Assembly (NCBI GenBank): GCA_963281155.1
Contig: CAUJLY010000001.1
Span: 6,696,001-6,760,000 of the forward strand
Length of the DNA: 64,000 bases
Reading direction: 5' to 3'
Source of the DNA: Rhabditophanes sp. KR3021
Lineage: Eukaryota > Nematoda > Chromadorea > Rhabditida > Alloionematidae
Shown here: positions 46,724 to 58,934 of the stretch, in pieces
Layout: every line of letters begins with the position of its first letter
How positions within the stretch are numbered: the first letter of the stretch is position 1
Program-made: the position numbers and the translations under genes
The notes under the pieces: generated by a model
Database searches by the model: none
What the model was told of the DNA's origin: nothing
What the model saw: the letters and a program-made list of their open reading frames with translations, nothing else

Positions 46724-46838
46724 CGAAATGCACAAAGCTTCAACAATGATGTTTACTTATTTCATAGTGCAATCTTTTCTAAACATTATAGTTAACTTGC
46801 CTTTGATTAATGGATTTATTAACAAGTTTGAAGAATAA
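46724..46838 (+). pseudogene. chemoreceptor fragment (TM6 region)
   Basis: A 37-codon remnant, HKASTMMFTYFIVQSFLN... to FINKFEE, matches the segment ARASSMMFTYFIIQNCLN...FINNF of the intact receptor at 45.46 kb. No start, TM1-5 or TM7 is found around it. This is the second relic of the same subfamily. Confidence 0.8.
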
Positions 46839-46920
46839 AATTGCACAAGTAATAAATGACGGATGATTTCAAGGATATTTAACAATTAATTGCTATTTTT
46901 TAAATTGAACATCATTTGAG

Positions 46921-47421
46921 TTACTTATCCCCAAATATATTTGGGTGGGTTTCAAGATGTTCCCGAAAACAGTTTCTAATGCCATCGAAAGCTTGCATAC
47001 AAAATAAATGCTTCAAGTACTCAGTTGGAACCGATTTGCCAACAGCACAATAGGGAAGACATTCATTTATCACATGGCTAAATTATAAATAAATAGGCAT
47101 TTTTTGAATATTAAACTTACTTTCTCTTACAGCATTCAGTATGATCAACCATAGATGAAGCACAGTCCCACATATTTGATACAGTTTCACCTTTCAAACT
47201 GCAAGAATTGAAGAAATTCAAGATCTACTCAAATTATAATTATCTAAAAATTAATAACTTACATTATCTTTGTTAAGAACGTTAAAGTCACAAAACTTTC
47301 TTTTGCAATCTTTATCGGCCTTTTTTTGTCTAGCACAGCAAGCTTTTAATTTTTGATTTGATTCTCTTTTTGATTCAGCTAGAACAAATAAAGCGAATAA
47401 AAATAGGAGTACAAATTTCAT
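46921..47421 (-). CDS. secreted nematode DB-module protein
   Basis: Three exons (47421..47263, 47224..47121, 47077..46921) give 139 aa. A strong signal peptide (MKFVLLFLFALFVLA) precedes a single DB module, a nematode-specific Cys-rich domain of unknown function. Its pattern is visible in order: ACC....K.DKDC...FCDF, then ILNFFNSC, WDCASS..DHTECC, NECLPYCAVGKSVPTEYL and LFCMQAF.GIRNCF. Intron 1 is only 38 nt and uses the acceptor gagtag; the more distal ttgcag would truncate the frame. It is secreted or extracellular, and its function is unknown. Confidence 0.9.
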
Positions 47422-48168
47422 GTTGCAAAATGTTTCTTGTACTTTAATATGAAAGAATAGATTTCCTTTTATATCTGAGATTTCATTTTATCGTTTGCTT
47501 TAACATATTTAAGCAATACCGTTCCCTTATCATACAAAGCAATAAGGACATATAAATTTTTACAATGTATATTTACTTTCCAAATTGAAGTAAGATTTGT
47601 TTATGATTCCTATTTCATTCAAAATAAAATATTAAACTAGACAAAATTGTAAATAGGAATTGTGATAAAGTTTGCACATAATGGATAAAGGAGTGATGAG
47701 CATTATGATGCATATCTGAGACCATTTTAATAACATACATTTCGAGCTTAGTAAAAAATAAACATTTCACAAAGATATTCTTATTCAATTCAGCAAATAA
47801 ATAGAAAGTAGATTTAAAAAGATAATTATTAAGTGAAAGAATGTATTGCATTTATTTTTTATGCTCTTTTTGATTAATATGTTTTTATACAATTTCGAGG
47901 ACGTCTGAATTTTAAAACAAACTTTACAGGACATTGATAACACCCAAAGCAATGGCGCTAATTGTTTAGGACAACTCTTATTATTGGCTGAGATATCAAG
48001 GGCGTCAAAAAGTGGCATTTCAAGGAAAAATCAACATCTATGAATCCGAAAGTATAACCATAGTTTTTAGCAAATTGTTTACCTAGGAAAATTTAAATAA
48101 GTGTTATAATCTGAATACAAAGAAATACACGTGCAAATTAAAAGAGTAATATTTTAACTAATCAAGGC
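47422..48168. other. intergenic between DB gene and small hypothetical gene
   Basis: This AT-rich region holds overlapping minus-strand ORFs of about 77 codons (47615-48018). They are low-complexity and have no splice partner or recognisable family. It should hold the DB-gene promoter. Confidence 0.3.
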
Positions 48169-48553
48169 ATGGTAGGCCCCCCGGATGGTACTACAGACTG
48201 TAAAATATTCATAAAAATGACTTTATCAATTACGCAAACGTATAATCCAGTACTGCCACCATTTAATCCAATTGATAATGATGAATCTGGCTGTCAAGGT
48301 AATTCTAACCATCAAAAAGTTTCTATCAAGCAACCCACAAATCCATTACTCTGTCGTGATATGCCAAACTTTCGAAAAAATAACCAGGATTATATAATAT
48401 AAGTATTTAATTAGTTCGTTTACATTTGTAAGAGATCTTCATTTTTCAGTTCTCTGTCGTTACACATCAGGTGAACAATCTACTATTTTGAGCTTTCTGA
48501 GTGATATGGAAAAAATACGAAATACTCTAGAGGAGGAAATCACAAGATTTTAA
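48169..48553 (+). CDS. small hypothetical protein, 77 aa
   Basis: Two possible exons (48169..48298, 48450..48553) join in phase. They read MVGPPDGTTDCK..., then across the junction ESGC(Q)VLCRYTSGEQST, and end LEEEITRF. The donor (ggtaatt) and acceptor (tttttcag) are acceptable and the exon lengths fit. I recognise no family. The short exons and neutral composition leave open that this is not a gene. Confidence 0.3.
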
Positions 48554-49020
48554 AGTGAGCCTAATTTAAATTGAAATAAATTTATTTTGAGTGTTTACTT
48601 CAATAGCAATAAATGTTGCAACTTTATAAAATTTAAAAGCGTGTATTATAACTTCGTTTCTTATTTTGTTCAATACGATGATGTAATCTATATGAGAATA
48701 TCTATTTCAAAGTGTCTCTTTAAGACCCCACAAGGGCTACAAATCATCACACTTTTATGATAACAAAACAAAAAATAATTACATTACTTTGATCAAGAAT
48801 GGATGACTTTAGCTGATTATCAACACGTATTAACTTAGCATGATGTTCATTCAATGGTAATCTTTTTCATTTTCAATCTGCAGTCCTTCTACTTATACGT
48901 TCCCATATCATACATTTACTTGTACTTATTACATCTGGTGCTTCGTCAATTTTACGTTTTTTGTTATTGTGTGTTGATTCAATTGATGACTAACGGTTTT
49001 ATTGTTTAACTTATCCTCAG

Positions 49021-49052
49021 TTTATCCCTTGAATAAGGATTTTATTATCGAA
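49021..49052 (+). repeat. 32-bp direct repeat, copy 1
   Basis: The sequence tttatcccttgaataaggat followed by tttattatcgaat recurs at 49590-49621 with two pyrimidine substitutions, 569 bp apart in the same orientation. The two copies could be the edges or relics of a small inserted element. Confidence 0.7.
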
Positions 49053-49589
49053 TTCTTTGGTGGAGTCCTAATAGACCAGTACTTATGTTTTTTAATGTAT
49101 AGATTCGGAATTAGTTAATTTTTGCAAATATCATTCATTATTCTTTTGAAAAGTTTTGATGTCTATTCATTTAATAAAGTATATTCTTAATATCAACTTG
49201 TTATATTATTATGTTTGAAAGGTTTAAACGGTTACTATAACTTTTTTGTTGTCATAATGAGTTAGGATATAACTTCAAATAACTTTTCAGTTATTTAGAC
49301 AATTATGGAAACATGGAATTGAAATCATTTTGTAAATATTTTTGTGATTGCTTCTATATTTAGTAGATGTCTCAGTGTTTAATTTAACACACCACGATAA
49401 TTTTGGAACAACGTATATTCAGAAGGGTCTTTTTGGCATTTGTCAATTTTAGCCCTTTTTAACTTTTTTAAATATGTAAACATAACGAGATTCCTATTCT
49501 AATGCTATTCCTAAAATTTCAGCTCTCTACGTTGTCTCTTTCATACTTAAATGTGGAGAAAGTTACAAACTTTTTTATATATAAAGAGA

Positions 49590-49621
49590 TTTACCCCTTG
49601 AATAAGGATTTTACTATCGAA
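49590..49621 (+). repeat. 32-bp direct repeat, copy 2
   Basis: This is the second copy of the unit at 49021, with two C/T differences. It is followed by aaatcccttattaa, so the shared block ends abruptly. Confidence 0.7.
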
Positions 49622-51012
49622 TAAATCCCTTATTAATTAGTTGGTGTACATTTCATAATATAACCTGCTTCATTATGAAGTTCTGCTACCGTTAAACTCG
49701 TGTGCTTCATTTGTGCTAATAATCCAGAAATGTCAGCCAGTTCGATCAGCGTTCTTTGAGACATAAGTGTTAATTTCCTTAGATATTGCACTTGCTCAGT
49801 ATTAATTGATTGAACTTATCTTTCAATAATAATATCATTGCCATACTGTATTACTACCGCAAGAAGAAAAATAAAAAACGTATTACTAAACACAAGAAGC
49901 CATGCTTCACGTGTGGTCAGGCCTGTTCTTAAAATAAGCACTTTTTGACAACAAATATTTTTATATTTTAGTTTTAAATTTTTCTAACTAGTGTCATAAA
50001 GTTTGTTGATACTTTTTCACTACAGTTTTAAAAACTCTACAAGAATAAGTTTTTACATTTTTAACAAACAGGATTTATTCTGGTGTTTTTACCTTTTCCC
50101 TCTAGATGCAAAATATCAATTTTAAAGCTTAAATAGGTTTACTATAAGTTATCATTAGACGTATCTTGTGGAACAGCTAGGCTTAAAATAGGTTTCGAGA
50201 TTTTCTAAAAAGCAAAACCACTATTTGAGAAATAAGCTTGATTTTGATAAAACACCGTACAAATAATCATTATTTTTATAAAAAATAATATTTTGCGATC
50301 TTATTGCCGTCAAAAAAAGCTTCTGAATAACTTATAATGTTGACACATCGTCGTGAGATAATATTCCAAAGTAATTTCCTACCAATCGTAAAGGTTTTTC
50401 ATCATAACATAAACAACAACTGTTTTTTACGATTTATTTTCAATTGCAATATTTAAGACGATAACCTAGACAAAGAGAATTGCTTCGGGAGGAGTTCATG
50501 GCGGCAGGCTATCAAATGACAAAGAAATGTCAGTTCACACTTTTATACTAAAATGCAGCACCGTGACCCTTAAATATATGCATTAATTAGGACTGTTTGC
50601 TTTCATGTTATTTTGTTGTTTTTGATTCTTTAAATGAATTTTTTGAGTATTTGAGTCATGGAGGTAGCCTATATTCTCATCATAAGACTCTAAATATGTA
50701 TTTTAATTATATAATTTGTGACTCTTTGAATCTAATTTTTCAATTACAAATCATTTTTTCAAATTACATTCATCCAATTCGAAATACATTGTAATTTTTC
50801 ACTTAACTTTTAAAAAACCTTCGATATCTCTTCTATGTGAATCGTGGAGGAAATTTGAATTAGCGAAACAAAATGTTACAGACTGTCTAATTTAAAAATT
50901 TCAGGCTTATATATTTAATAGTATATTTAACCACTAACCACTTAAAAATCGGTACTGCATCTTATGTTTTGACTTTATCTGCTAAATTGGCTCTTAATAA
51001 TTAATTATAAAA

Positions 51013-53541
51013 ATGGACGATGACAGTGATACCATGACGGACGAGATTGAAGTAAAAGTTAATTGTAAGTCATTTTGAAAGTAACCAAATTTTATTGTCT
51101 CTACTTTTAGCTAGAAAGAGACATGCCAATTCAGAAGCTTTGAATAAAATGAAAGAACAAATGCGAACCTATCAGTACACCACATCTCTGTCTTCAAAAG
51201 AACTAACAGAAACAGTCGAAAAAGACTGTGAATCTCTAAATTGCAAAGGTATTAAAACGTGTGGTATCAAAAGACATACTTTATGTAGAGATGGAATCAA
51301 GATAGAACAAACTAAAGCTAATATCTCCACAATTAATCGTTTGAGAACAATTTATCACATCTCAGAAACTGAACATGTTTGTGGAAAATGTATAGATGAT
51401 GCTCTCAAAATGGATATTGGTATTCAATGTGAAGATTATGCTAATTGGAGAATTAGGTGGGTCAAAAATTCAAGAAGACCTCCGTCTGCGAGAACCTTTA
51501 TTCAAGAAGAAGTTTTACCTTTTTGGTTAGAATGTAATTCATGTTCAAAATGGAGACCTTCCTCACAAATAAGTCTTGAACCCGAGGATGTACTATCATT
51601 CACATGCCACGATTGTAATGAACCCGAAGATCCAAATGTCCAAATATCTACTCAAAATGAATTCATAAACTCATTTACAGTCTTTCCGCTAATTCACAAC
51701 TCACCTGCCTCCCACTACCTAATGTCCGAATACTTCTACGATGAAGTAAATATGTCGCCAAATAACACTACAAAGATCTATACTTCTAACACAAGTCATT
51801 TCATCAGACCTTTCCATTTACCAGATAAAAACTTAATAGCCTTCACATTTCTCCCTGATACAATGGAAATAGACGAATTAAATGAATTTGTAGAATTTCA
51901 AAAGGAACAAACACCTTATCTAGGCATCCGAAATCTAATTATAGCTTTATGGTCAATGGACCCCTACAATTACTTGACTTTGCAAAAATGCCAATCTTAC
52001 CTCATTTGTCGTGGCATGGGTAGGATATGGTACAAGAAACATCTGAAAAGAGTTTATGACTTTCTGAACATCAAAAATTTAATCAACTTCGGAGTGTTAC
52101 CATTTGATAAGACCAATTTCATTGACTCAGACTCAAACGTTATTATAATTGGTGCCGGAATAAGTTCATTGACAGCAGCTAGGCAAATACGCTCATTTGG
52201 AGTCAAAGTTACTATTTTGGAGGCAAGGGATGTTATTGGCGGTAGGATGCAAGATGATACGAGTCTGGGAGTTGCAGTTGGTATGTAAAAAGCCAGTACA
52301 ATAGTATTTATTCATACATCTTTACAGGTAAAGGAGCTCAGTTAATTACGGGGACTTTTAATAATCCTCTTGTTGTTGCTTTGAATCAGTTGAATATTCC
52401 GTCAAAGCATCTTACAGATTATTGTCCTTTGCTTGATTCAGTCAAAGGAAATGAAATAAAGAGATATGATGACAAGATTTCGGAAGAACATTACTCTTGT
52501 ATATTGGATGCAGTTAAAGCTTGGACAAAAGTCACGAAAAAAGACAGTCCTCTTAATGATGTAATGATGGCGATGCACATTACATTCAAGGAGAAAAGCT
52601 CGTTTGTTTGGAGATCTCAATATGAAAGATTGGTTCATTGGCATACTGGAAATATTGAATTCAGTTGTGGTGCACGGATCGAAAATGTATCTGCACTGAA
52701 TTGGGATCAGAATGAAGCTGCGTCACAATTTGCCGGGTCTCATTCTTTGTTAACTGAAGGATCCCGAAAGCTGATTGAAAAATTAGCTGAAGGAACAGAA
52801 ATTCACTTGAAGCATGCTGTCAAAGAAATAACCTACGAAAAGAATAAGCCAATAGTGGTTAAATGCAAAAACGGCAAATCATTTACCGCCGACAAAGTGA
52901 TCATGGCTATACCTTTAGCTGTTTATCAAAAAGAAAATATAAAGTTTAATCCACCTTTGCCTTCCACAAAAACAAGAGCGTACAAAAGTTTAGGAGCAGG
53001 CTTAATTGAAAAAGTTGCTGTCAAGTTCAAAACACGATTCTGGGCCAAGTTATTGAAAGAAGATGGGCAGTTAAATTATTTTGGCTGTGTTCCTTCCGGC
53101 GAAAGGGATCGTGGTTTATTCAATATGTTTTACGATTTTTCAAAAATTAGCGATGAATCAAGTTCCGAAAATTGTTATGTTCTTATGTCCTATGTTTGTG
53201 GAAAATCTGTTGAAGTTGTCAATATGTACGACGACAAAACAGTTGTAAATATGTTCGTTGGCAAATTGGAAACTATGTTTCCTGAATTAAGTATTCCTGA
53301 ACCCATAGGCCATGTGGTTACTCATTGGGGTCGTGACGAGTACATTGGAATGTCCTATAGTTATGTTAAAGTAGATGGCCGTGGCGAGGACTACGATTTA
53401 TTGGCCCAACCAATTGATGATAGAATTTTCTTCGCAGGAGAATGTTGCAACCGATATTATCCACAGACAATGACGGGTGCCATGATAACTGGCTTAAGAG
53501 AAGCTGGAAATGTCATCAGAAGTTGTCTCAGGGATGGATAA
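51013..53541 (+). CDS. KDM1B: LSD2/KDM1B-type histone H3K4 demethylase
   Basis: Three exons (51013..51064, 51111..52280, 52328..53541) give 811 aa, close to human KDM1B (822). It oxidatively demethylates mono-/dimethyl H3K4 using FAD. The N-terminal part has a Cys-rich finger (about 57-125, CESLNC.GI.TCG...C..CI) and a CW zinc finger (LECNSCSKWR...FTCHDC, about 157-186), diagnostic of LSD2 and absent from LSD1. A SWIRM domain follows (about 265-350, YLGIRNLIIALWSMDP...). The amine-oxidase domain begins VIIIGAGISSLTAARQI, the FAD GxGxxG fold, with E(A)RD..GG. The LIEKVAVKF lysine aligns with the catalytic-site Lys (LSD1 K661). FFAGE and PQTMTGA near the end are the usual FAD-binding close. No tower domain is seen, as expected for LSD2. 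Confidence 0.95.
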
Positions 53542-53908
53542 TTATATTTTTATTTATTTACTTACCACTTAAAAACTGTATTGCCAATTTAATAAAATTC
53601 TTTAGAAAACTTGTTCTTGTTGTTCAAAATGTTTTTTGAGTAATTGAATACTATTATATTTTCAATTCTATTTGTTAACACGTGTCTGTGGACTTCACAA
53701 ATATTTATTTATAGTACCCTATATTCCATAATTTTTTTAAGGCTATACTTTTATTAAATTAAAAGGCATATGCAGACATTAGTCATTAGTTGAGATTGTT
53801 TAGTAACATACTCTTCTCTCTATCAGACAAAATCGATTGCTAAACACGTTCAGCTTTGTTTGTAACAATATTATCTACCATATTCATCTTTTATGTTGTT
53901 TAGAGACT
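53542..53908. other. short intergenic region before the PMI gene
   Basis: This AT-rich region holds the LSD2 3' end and the PMI promoter or 5' UTR. A ttgtttag site ends 6 nt before the PMI ATG at 53909, so an upstream non-coding exon or trans-splicing is possible. Confidence 0.4.
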
Positions 53909-55975
53909 ATGCAGAAACTTATATGTCCTATTCAACACTATTTATGGGGAAAAGAAGGTGATTCTTCATTGGTATCTCAATTAAAGAAAGCTGTCAATGA
54001 TCAGTATGAAAATAACTTGCCATTTGCTGAATTATGGATGGGAACGCATCCCAATGGACCGGCCAGATTGCACCCACATGGTCAATTGTTGACTGATTAC
54101 CTAGCTAACAACTCCTTATTCCTTGGCAAACATGAAAAGGGAGGTTTAGAATTTTTGTTCAAAGTTTTATCTGTTGGAAAGCCTCTTTCGATTCAAGCTC
54201 ATCCAACAAAGGAACAAGCAATTGTTTTGCATAGAATTAAGCCTAATGAATACCCCGATGATAATCATAAACCGGAAATGGCTATTGCATTGACTGATTT
54301 TGAATTGTTGTGTGGATTCAAATTAGCTGAGGATATCAAAACAACATTGTTCCGATTGCCAGAGCTATTGGAAGCCTTGGATGTGGTGCAAGTAAATTCC
54401 ATTGGCAAATTCGAAAATCCAGATGTCGATCCTTTGAAAAAAGTTTTCTGCGCAGTTTTGGAAGGACATAGCACTACTATGCCTGCGATTATAAGAAGAA
54501 TTTGTGATAGATTGAATGGGGAAGAAGTGGCATCGCTAACAGACACCGAGAAATTAATCTTAAGATTAGACAAACTTTATCCAGGAGATGTTGGAGTGTT
54601 AATCGGTAAGCACTTTATTAAAGTAAACATTAAAATTATGGTTATTAAGAAAATGGAAAATATTTAACTTTTTAATACCATTGCGAGCTTCAAGGAAATC
54701 TCCTAGGATACTATTTGCGACGTCATCATTCATTTCTGGAAACATGTGATGGGCTTCCCAGAATCGGAGTTTGAGAGTTGTGATCTTAAGGCATTATTAA
54801 ATATGCATTCGACATTCTCTGCAACTTCTTTAAAACAATAATTCTTTTCTTACCGAATGAGTTATCATAGGCGACTCCTTTGACAAAGTTTTCTTTGTTA
54901 TCAAACAACATTTTTAGTTCAATTGCATGATTGAATCTAAAACACCATCAGACTTTTAAATTTACCATCTAGGCTTGATCATTATTTTGTGGTGATCCAG
55001 TATTTCCAACTACAATCCTATCATTTGCCCATCAGCAATTTGTCCTAAAATAAAGAAATTATTGGATGTAATTAGCTTTTAAACCTACTCTCATCCACAA
55101 AATTCTTACTTCTCGTTAAGGTCGGCCTTCTATCGTCAGAGCAAGCAATTTTGTCCTTCACATTTATACCAAGACTCTTTGCAAACGGACAAGAAATCTC
55201 ATCATCTCTTCTTTTGCATGAAACTTTGGATTTCTTCTTCTCTTCCATAATATATTAAATAAACACCTAATAAGAGGCGATCTTGAGCACTAAGATAAAC
55301 AAAATAAACTACTAAAAGTGTATTTGATCTCAAATATAGGCATACACGTAAATAGCTTTTAGTTGATGTTCAAATTTCAAAGATACATAGACTAGAGTTG
55401 AGAGAGTCTTTCGCTAGCACCATAATTAAAAAATCAAAAATATACCATTTTTTACGTTAATATTTAATTTATAAAATGGAATTCCAGGTGCAACTTTCCT
55501 CAACCATTTTACCCTTAAGCAAGGTGAATCTGTATTTTTGGGGCCAAATGTACCACATGCTTATTTGGATGGAGATTGCATCGAATGTATGGCTTGTTCA
55601 GACAATACAATTCGAGCTGGTTTAACACCAAAATACAAAGACATCGAAACACTAAAAGCTAATTTACATTATGATATGACCGGTCCAATCAAATTTGCTC
55701 CGGAAGATAAAAAAGATCATATTTTGTACAAACCAAGAGTAAAAGAATTTGCTGTAATCAAGTACGATAAAAATGCCAAGGTACTAAATAATGTTGGGGC
55801 TGCTTCTATTTTAGTTGTTATTGGAGGTTCAGCAACAATTATGGGATCTACTGAAGTTACTCTAAGTAGAGGTGAGGTCCTATTAGCCCCAGCTACAGAA
55901 AGTTCTCCTAAAATAACCGATATATCGGATGATTTTCTTTGTTACCGTGCTTATAAGCCAGGGAATGAAAATTGA
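53909..55975 (+). CDS. MPI: mannose-6-phosphate isomerase (type I)
   Basis: Two exons (53909..54605, 55488..55975) join G|GT in phase to give 394 aa (human MPI 423). It interconverts fructose-6-P and mannose-6-P, supplying GDP-mannose for glycosylation. Zinc ligands are visible: Gln and His in SIQAHPTKEQA, Glu in NHKPEMA and His in VPHAYLDGD. The C-terminal CMACSDNTIRAGLTPKYKD segment is the family signature. The start at 53909 is preferred over the longer upstream frame because of the acceptor-like tttag 6 nt before it and because QKLICPIQHYLWGKEG is the normal N-terminus. The 882-bp intron is unusual for this window and appears to contain an antisense sequence. Confidence 0.95.
54680..55248 (-). 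pseudogene. probable degenerate antisense gene inside the PMI intron
   Basis: A plausible first exon starts at 55248 (MEEKKKSKVSCKRRDDEISCPF... to FVDES), ending at a gtaggt donor. Beyond it, protein-like stretches on the minus strand (ANDRIVVGNTGSPQNNDQA; FNHAIELKMLFDNKENFV; HHMFPEMNDDVANSILGDF) lie in inconsistent frames with stops between. The last stretch is faintly reminiscent of a CUE motif (MFP...), but this is weak. I do not recognise the family. It is either a decaying gene or one I could not splice. Confidence 0.4.
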
Positions 55976-56156
55976 ATAATTTCTAATATAAATGTTAAAA
56001 TGTTTTGATTTTTAAATGAATAAATGATCTATGTATCTTTTTCATTATGTGTTTATGTTAGATAATTTTTTTAAATAAAATATATTTTATATTGATGGTT
56101 ACAAAGTTTTATCGTATCAAAATATATTATGCATAAAGAAGGAAAAGTATCATGTA

Positions 56157-57903
56157 TTAAATTAAATTCAACCAACAAACCTCAAAATTTGGGAGAATAT
56201 CAGTTTCATTCGAACTCCAAATCTCAGTTGATTTATCAAAAGAATAAGTATTGTTCAATCCATCGAATACTTTAACAGTATTTTCAATTTGACAACATTC
56301 GGGTTCTCTTACAATTGTAGGCAATGCGGCAACTTCTCTCCATCTATTGGTCCTTACATCAAACATTTCACAATGGCCGTGTGCTACAAAGTCCTCGAAA
56401 TCGCCGTCGTCATCTAATAACTCAAACGATCCTCCTGCTTTCATGATTGAATCATTAATAGTACAAACGCCGGAGTAGAATCCTTGGAAAAGTGTTGAAC
56501 TACATGTTTCAAATTTTCCTTCCCGAGGATCAAATCTTAATGTAGAGGAAATATCACGACCAACGATATAAACCGAATTATCTTGCCGAACGGATTTATG
56601 ATCTTTCAGTTCAGTTGGTATTTTTGAATGATGACTTATCCATTCCATTTTATTTTGATCAAGACTAAAATGCATTGTAGTTTATAAAGTGAAATTAAAC
56701 TTACCTTTTGACTTCTGTTTTTGTAAACATCAAGACTTCTTTATTAATTGTGCATGTTGAAAATTGGCTATGATCATAAAATCCAGGGAGTTTTAGTGGT
56801 AATATTTGCCTAGTCATAAAATTGAATTTTAATAAGTTAAAGTTCCTTGCTTGACAAATAATGAGTAAGTGTTCACCAACTATCTCATTTCCTACCGCAT
56901 CTTCATAATCAAATAAAAAAATCTGTTCTGACAAACTAGCCAATTCAGAAAATAACTGGGAATTAATATTGTAATTGAAGATTTTCCCGTTTTCATCTTC
57001 ATCCATGCAAGCTAAACTCGTATTAATATATTTCTGTTCGATGTTAACTTACTCAATAAAATATCAGTTGGTTTGGAATTCGGTTGGATAAACAAGCCTC
57101 TTTTGTATAATGTTTCGTAGATGAAAAGGGAAACACCGTCAATCTCGGACAATTTTTTATTCTGGTCAAATATCTTTTTAATCTTGCCAAAGTCAATAAA
57201 ACGAAAGTTGATTCTTCTAAGCAACTCGAGACAATATTGTTGTCTTTCATCAAACTTATGCAAAATCCATGAAATGTAGCATTTTAAAATAGTTTCTTGG
57301 GGATTTTTAGAAACGAGTTCATCATTAAAAATGTCTAGCAACGTTGTAAAGTCAGCTGAATCAAAATCGTCTTTTCTTGCATAAGCCTAAAAACCATTTG
57401 TTTACATAATCATTTAAATTTTACCTCAAAACAACATGCAATATTGTTTTTAAAAAAGTCATAAAGGTCTTCAAACGAATTTTCACGTGTATAGGCAAAC
57501 ATCTTGATCATTTTTTTCCCCGATATTTTCGAATAATTTATGATTGAATCCTGACGAATGATAAAAATTACATTATATATAAATCATATCAACTTACTAA
57601 AAGGCTTTCATCATTCATTGCTTCGTAAACATTAATCATCCTCAAAATAGTTGTGTCCTTAAAGAAATTGAATGTTTTTTGTCCATAAATGTATTCTATA
57701 TATAATTCCATATCACTGATCGTCAAATCTTTACACTCGACTTCAACTGTATCAGGATTCTCAATAAACTTATTTTGAAAGAAGTCATTAGATGCGTGCA
57801 TTAGGAATTTTGATACCATTATAAAGCCATCTTTTAAGTTTACTTTCAAATCATTGTATCTGTCGTTTTCCAAAAGACTATTCAGATGTGGCAGATAAAT
57901 CAT
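56157..57903 (-). CDS. BTB-BACK-Kelch protein (probable Cul3 adaptor)
   Basis: Five exons (57903..57598, 57550..57425, 57386..57053, 57011..56705, 56664..56157) join in phase to 526 aa. The N-terminus is a BTB domain (NDRYNDLKVNLKDGFIMVSKF..., A.SNDFFQNKF, ...LYIEYIYGQ). A BACK region follows (KKMIKMFAYTRENSFEDLYDFF to the C-rich helix and LELLRRINFRFID). The C-terminal half has Kelch-like repeats (VLMFTKTEVKR..., VYIVGRDISS, CTINDSIMKAGGSF, MFDVRTNRWREVAALP, VKVFDGLNNTYSF...). Such proteins usually recruit substrates to Cullin-3 ubiquitin ligases. The Kelch repeats are diverged. The substrate is unknown. Confidence 0.88.
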
Positions 57904-58567
57904 TCTGTAGAAATGAGGGTATTACGACACACTGCAGTATTATTAATTAAAATAAGCGCTATTTTTTTAATATAAATAAAAAGTTATTTGTACGGCATAC
58001 ACTAATTGGAAAAAGGCATTGAAATAGTCTCGAGACATTTATTAAGTGTAATTTCATTATTACGGATTATTTGGTTTATATCAAAAAATTGGTATAATGA
58101 CCTTTTTCAGAAATGAAAATAAATTAATATTTTCTCGAAAACTTCGGAATAATCATGTACTCAAAGTCAGTCAACTTCACGTTAAATTTGAGAAATCATG
58201 GCATTATGTTTAGATATTTTAACAAGTCAGTCATCTTTGCCTTTAGATATTTTTGTGACATTAGCCAACTTTAAGTTGTTTTTTAACTTTCTTAAAGATG
58301 TTTAAATTTTCTCCCAAAAATGAATGAATTCATCAAACAATTAGTTATTTTAATTGTATGGTTAATTGTAAACACTCACATTTCATTTCAAATTTGTTCA
58401 TGATCAGTAACAAGGAGAATTAAAAGCTTTGATTAGGTAAGCCACACATTGTAGGGTACAAATGTCTTGTTGCGGGACTACAAGGGGATGCATGTTCTTC
58501 TAAAGGAGGAAGTTTCTCAAGAAAGGGAGCGATTGGAGTTTCTTTAGCATAAATACTGTTGCAATTT
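57904..58567. other. intergenic upstream of BTB-Kelch gene
   Basis: No supported gene is visible. This region should carry the BTB-Kelch promoter and the 3' end of the small hypothetical gene on the same strand. Confidence 0.3.
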
Positions 58568-58934
58568 TCAGGGAAAAATGTGCGTATCTTTCTGCACAAA
58601 AAATACTTTTAAATTGTTGTTCTTTTGAAATTGCGGGAACAACTTTGGCTTCTCCCAAAAAGACTTTTCCAACAAACTGCTACTGATACAACATTGTTGC
58701 ATCGCCAAAGCTTGGTGAGTCTAAAAAATTGAAATTTCAGGTAATGTTTAAATTAAAACTAACTGTGGAGCATTTTAAAGATGTCGAAATGTAACTAGTG
58801 CACCAATTATTATAAATGTCTAGGCCAATTCTATCCTTTTCGTCTAAGGAAAGGCTACAAAACTTAAATAAATTAAATGATTCAAAAACTCCAACGTGTT
58901 TAAAAAAAATTTTATTTGAAAAAAGAAATAGCAA
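58568..58934 (-). CDS. small hypothetical protein or partial gene, uncertain
   Basis: Two open segments on the minus strand (58934..58764 and 58720..58568) join in phase 0 at a gttagt donor and a ttttttag acceptor to give about 107 codons: ...DEKDRIGLDIYNNWCTSYIS...KCST | THQALAMQQCCISSSLLEK... ending VQKDTHIFP. There is no ATG at the left end of the first segment, so a further upstream exon would be needed. I recognise no family. A second, stop-interrupted frame also looks protein-like (FFPENC...EKLPPLEEHA), so the assignment is weak. Confidence 0.3.

Larger units (their letters stand above)
48554..51012. other. 2.5-kb AT-rich region upstream of the LSD2-like gene
   Basis: No gene is supported. 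It contains a dispersed direct repeat (49021-49052 and 49590-49621), listed separately. The short ORF at 50597-50794 has no coding character. Confidence 0.4.
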
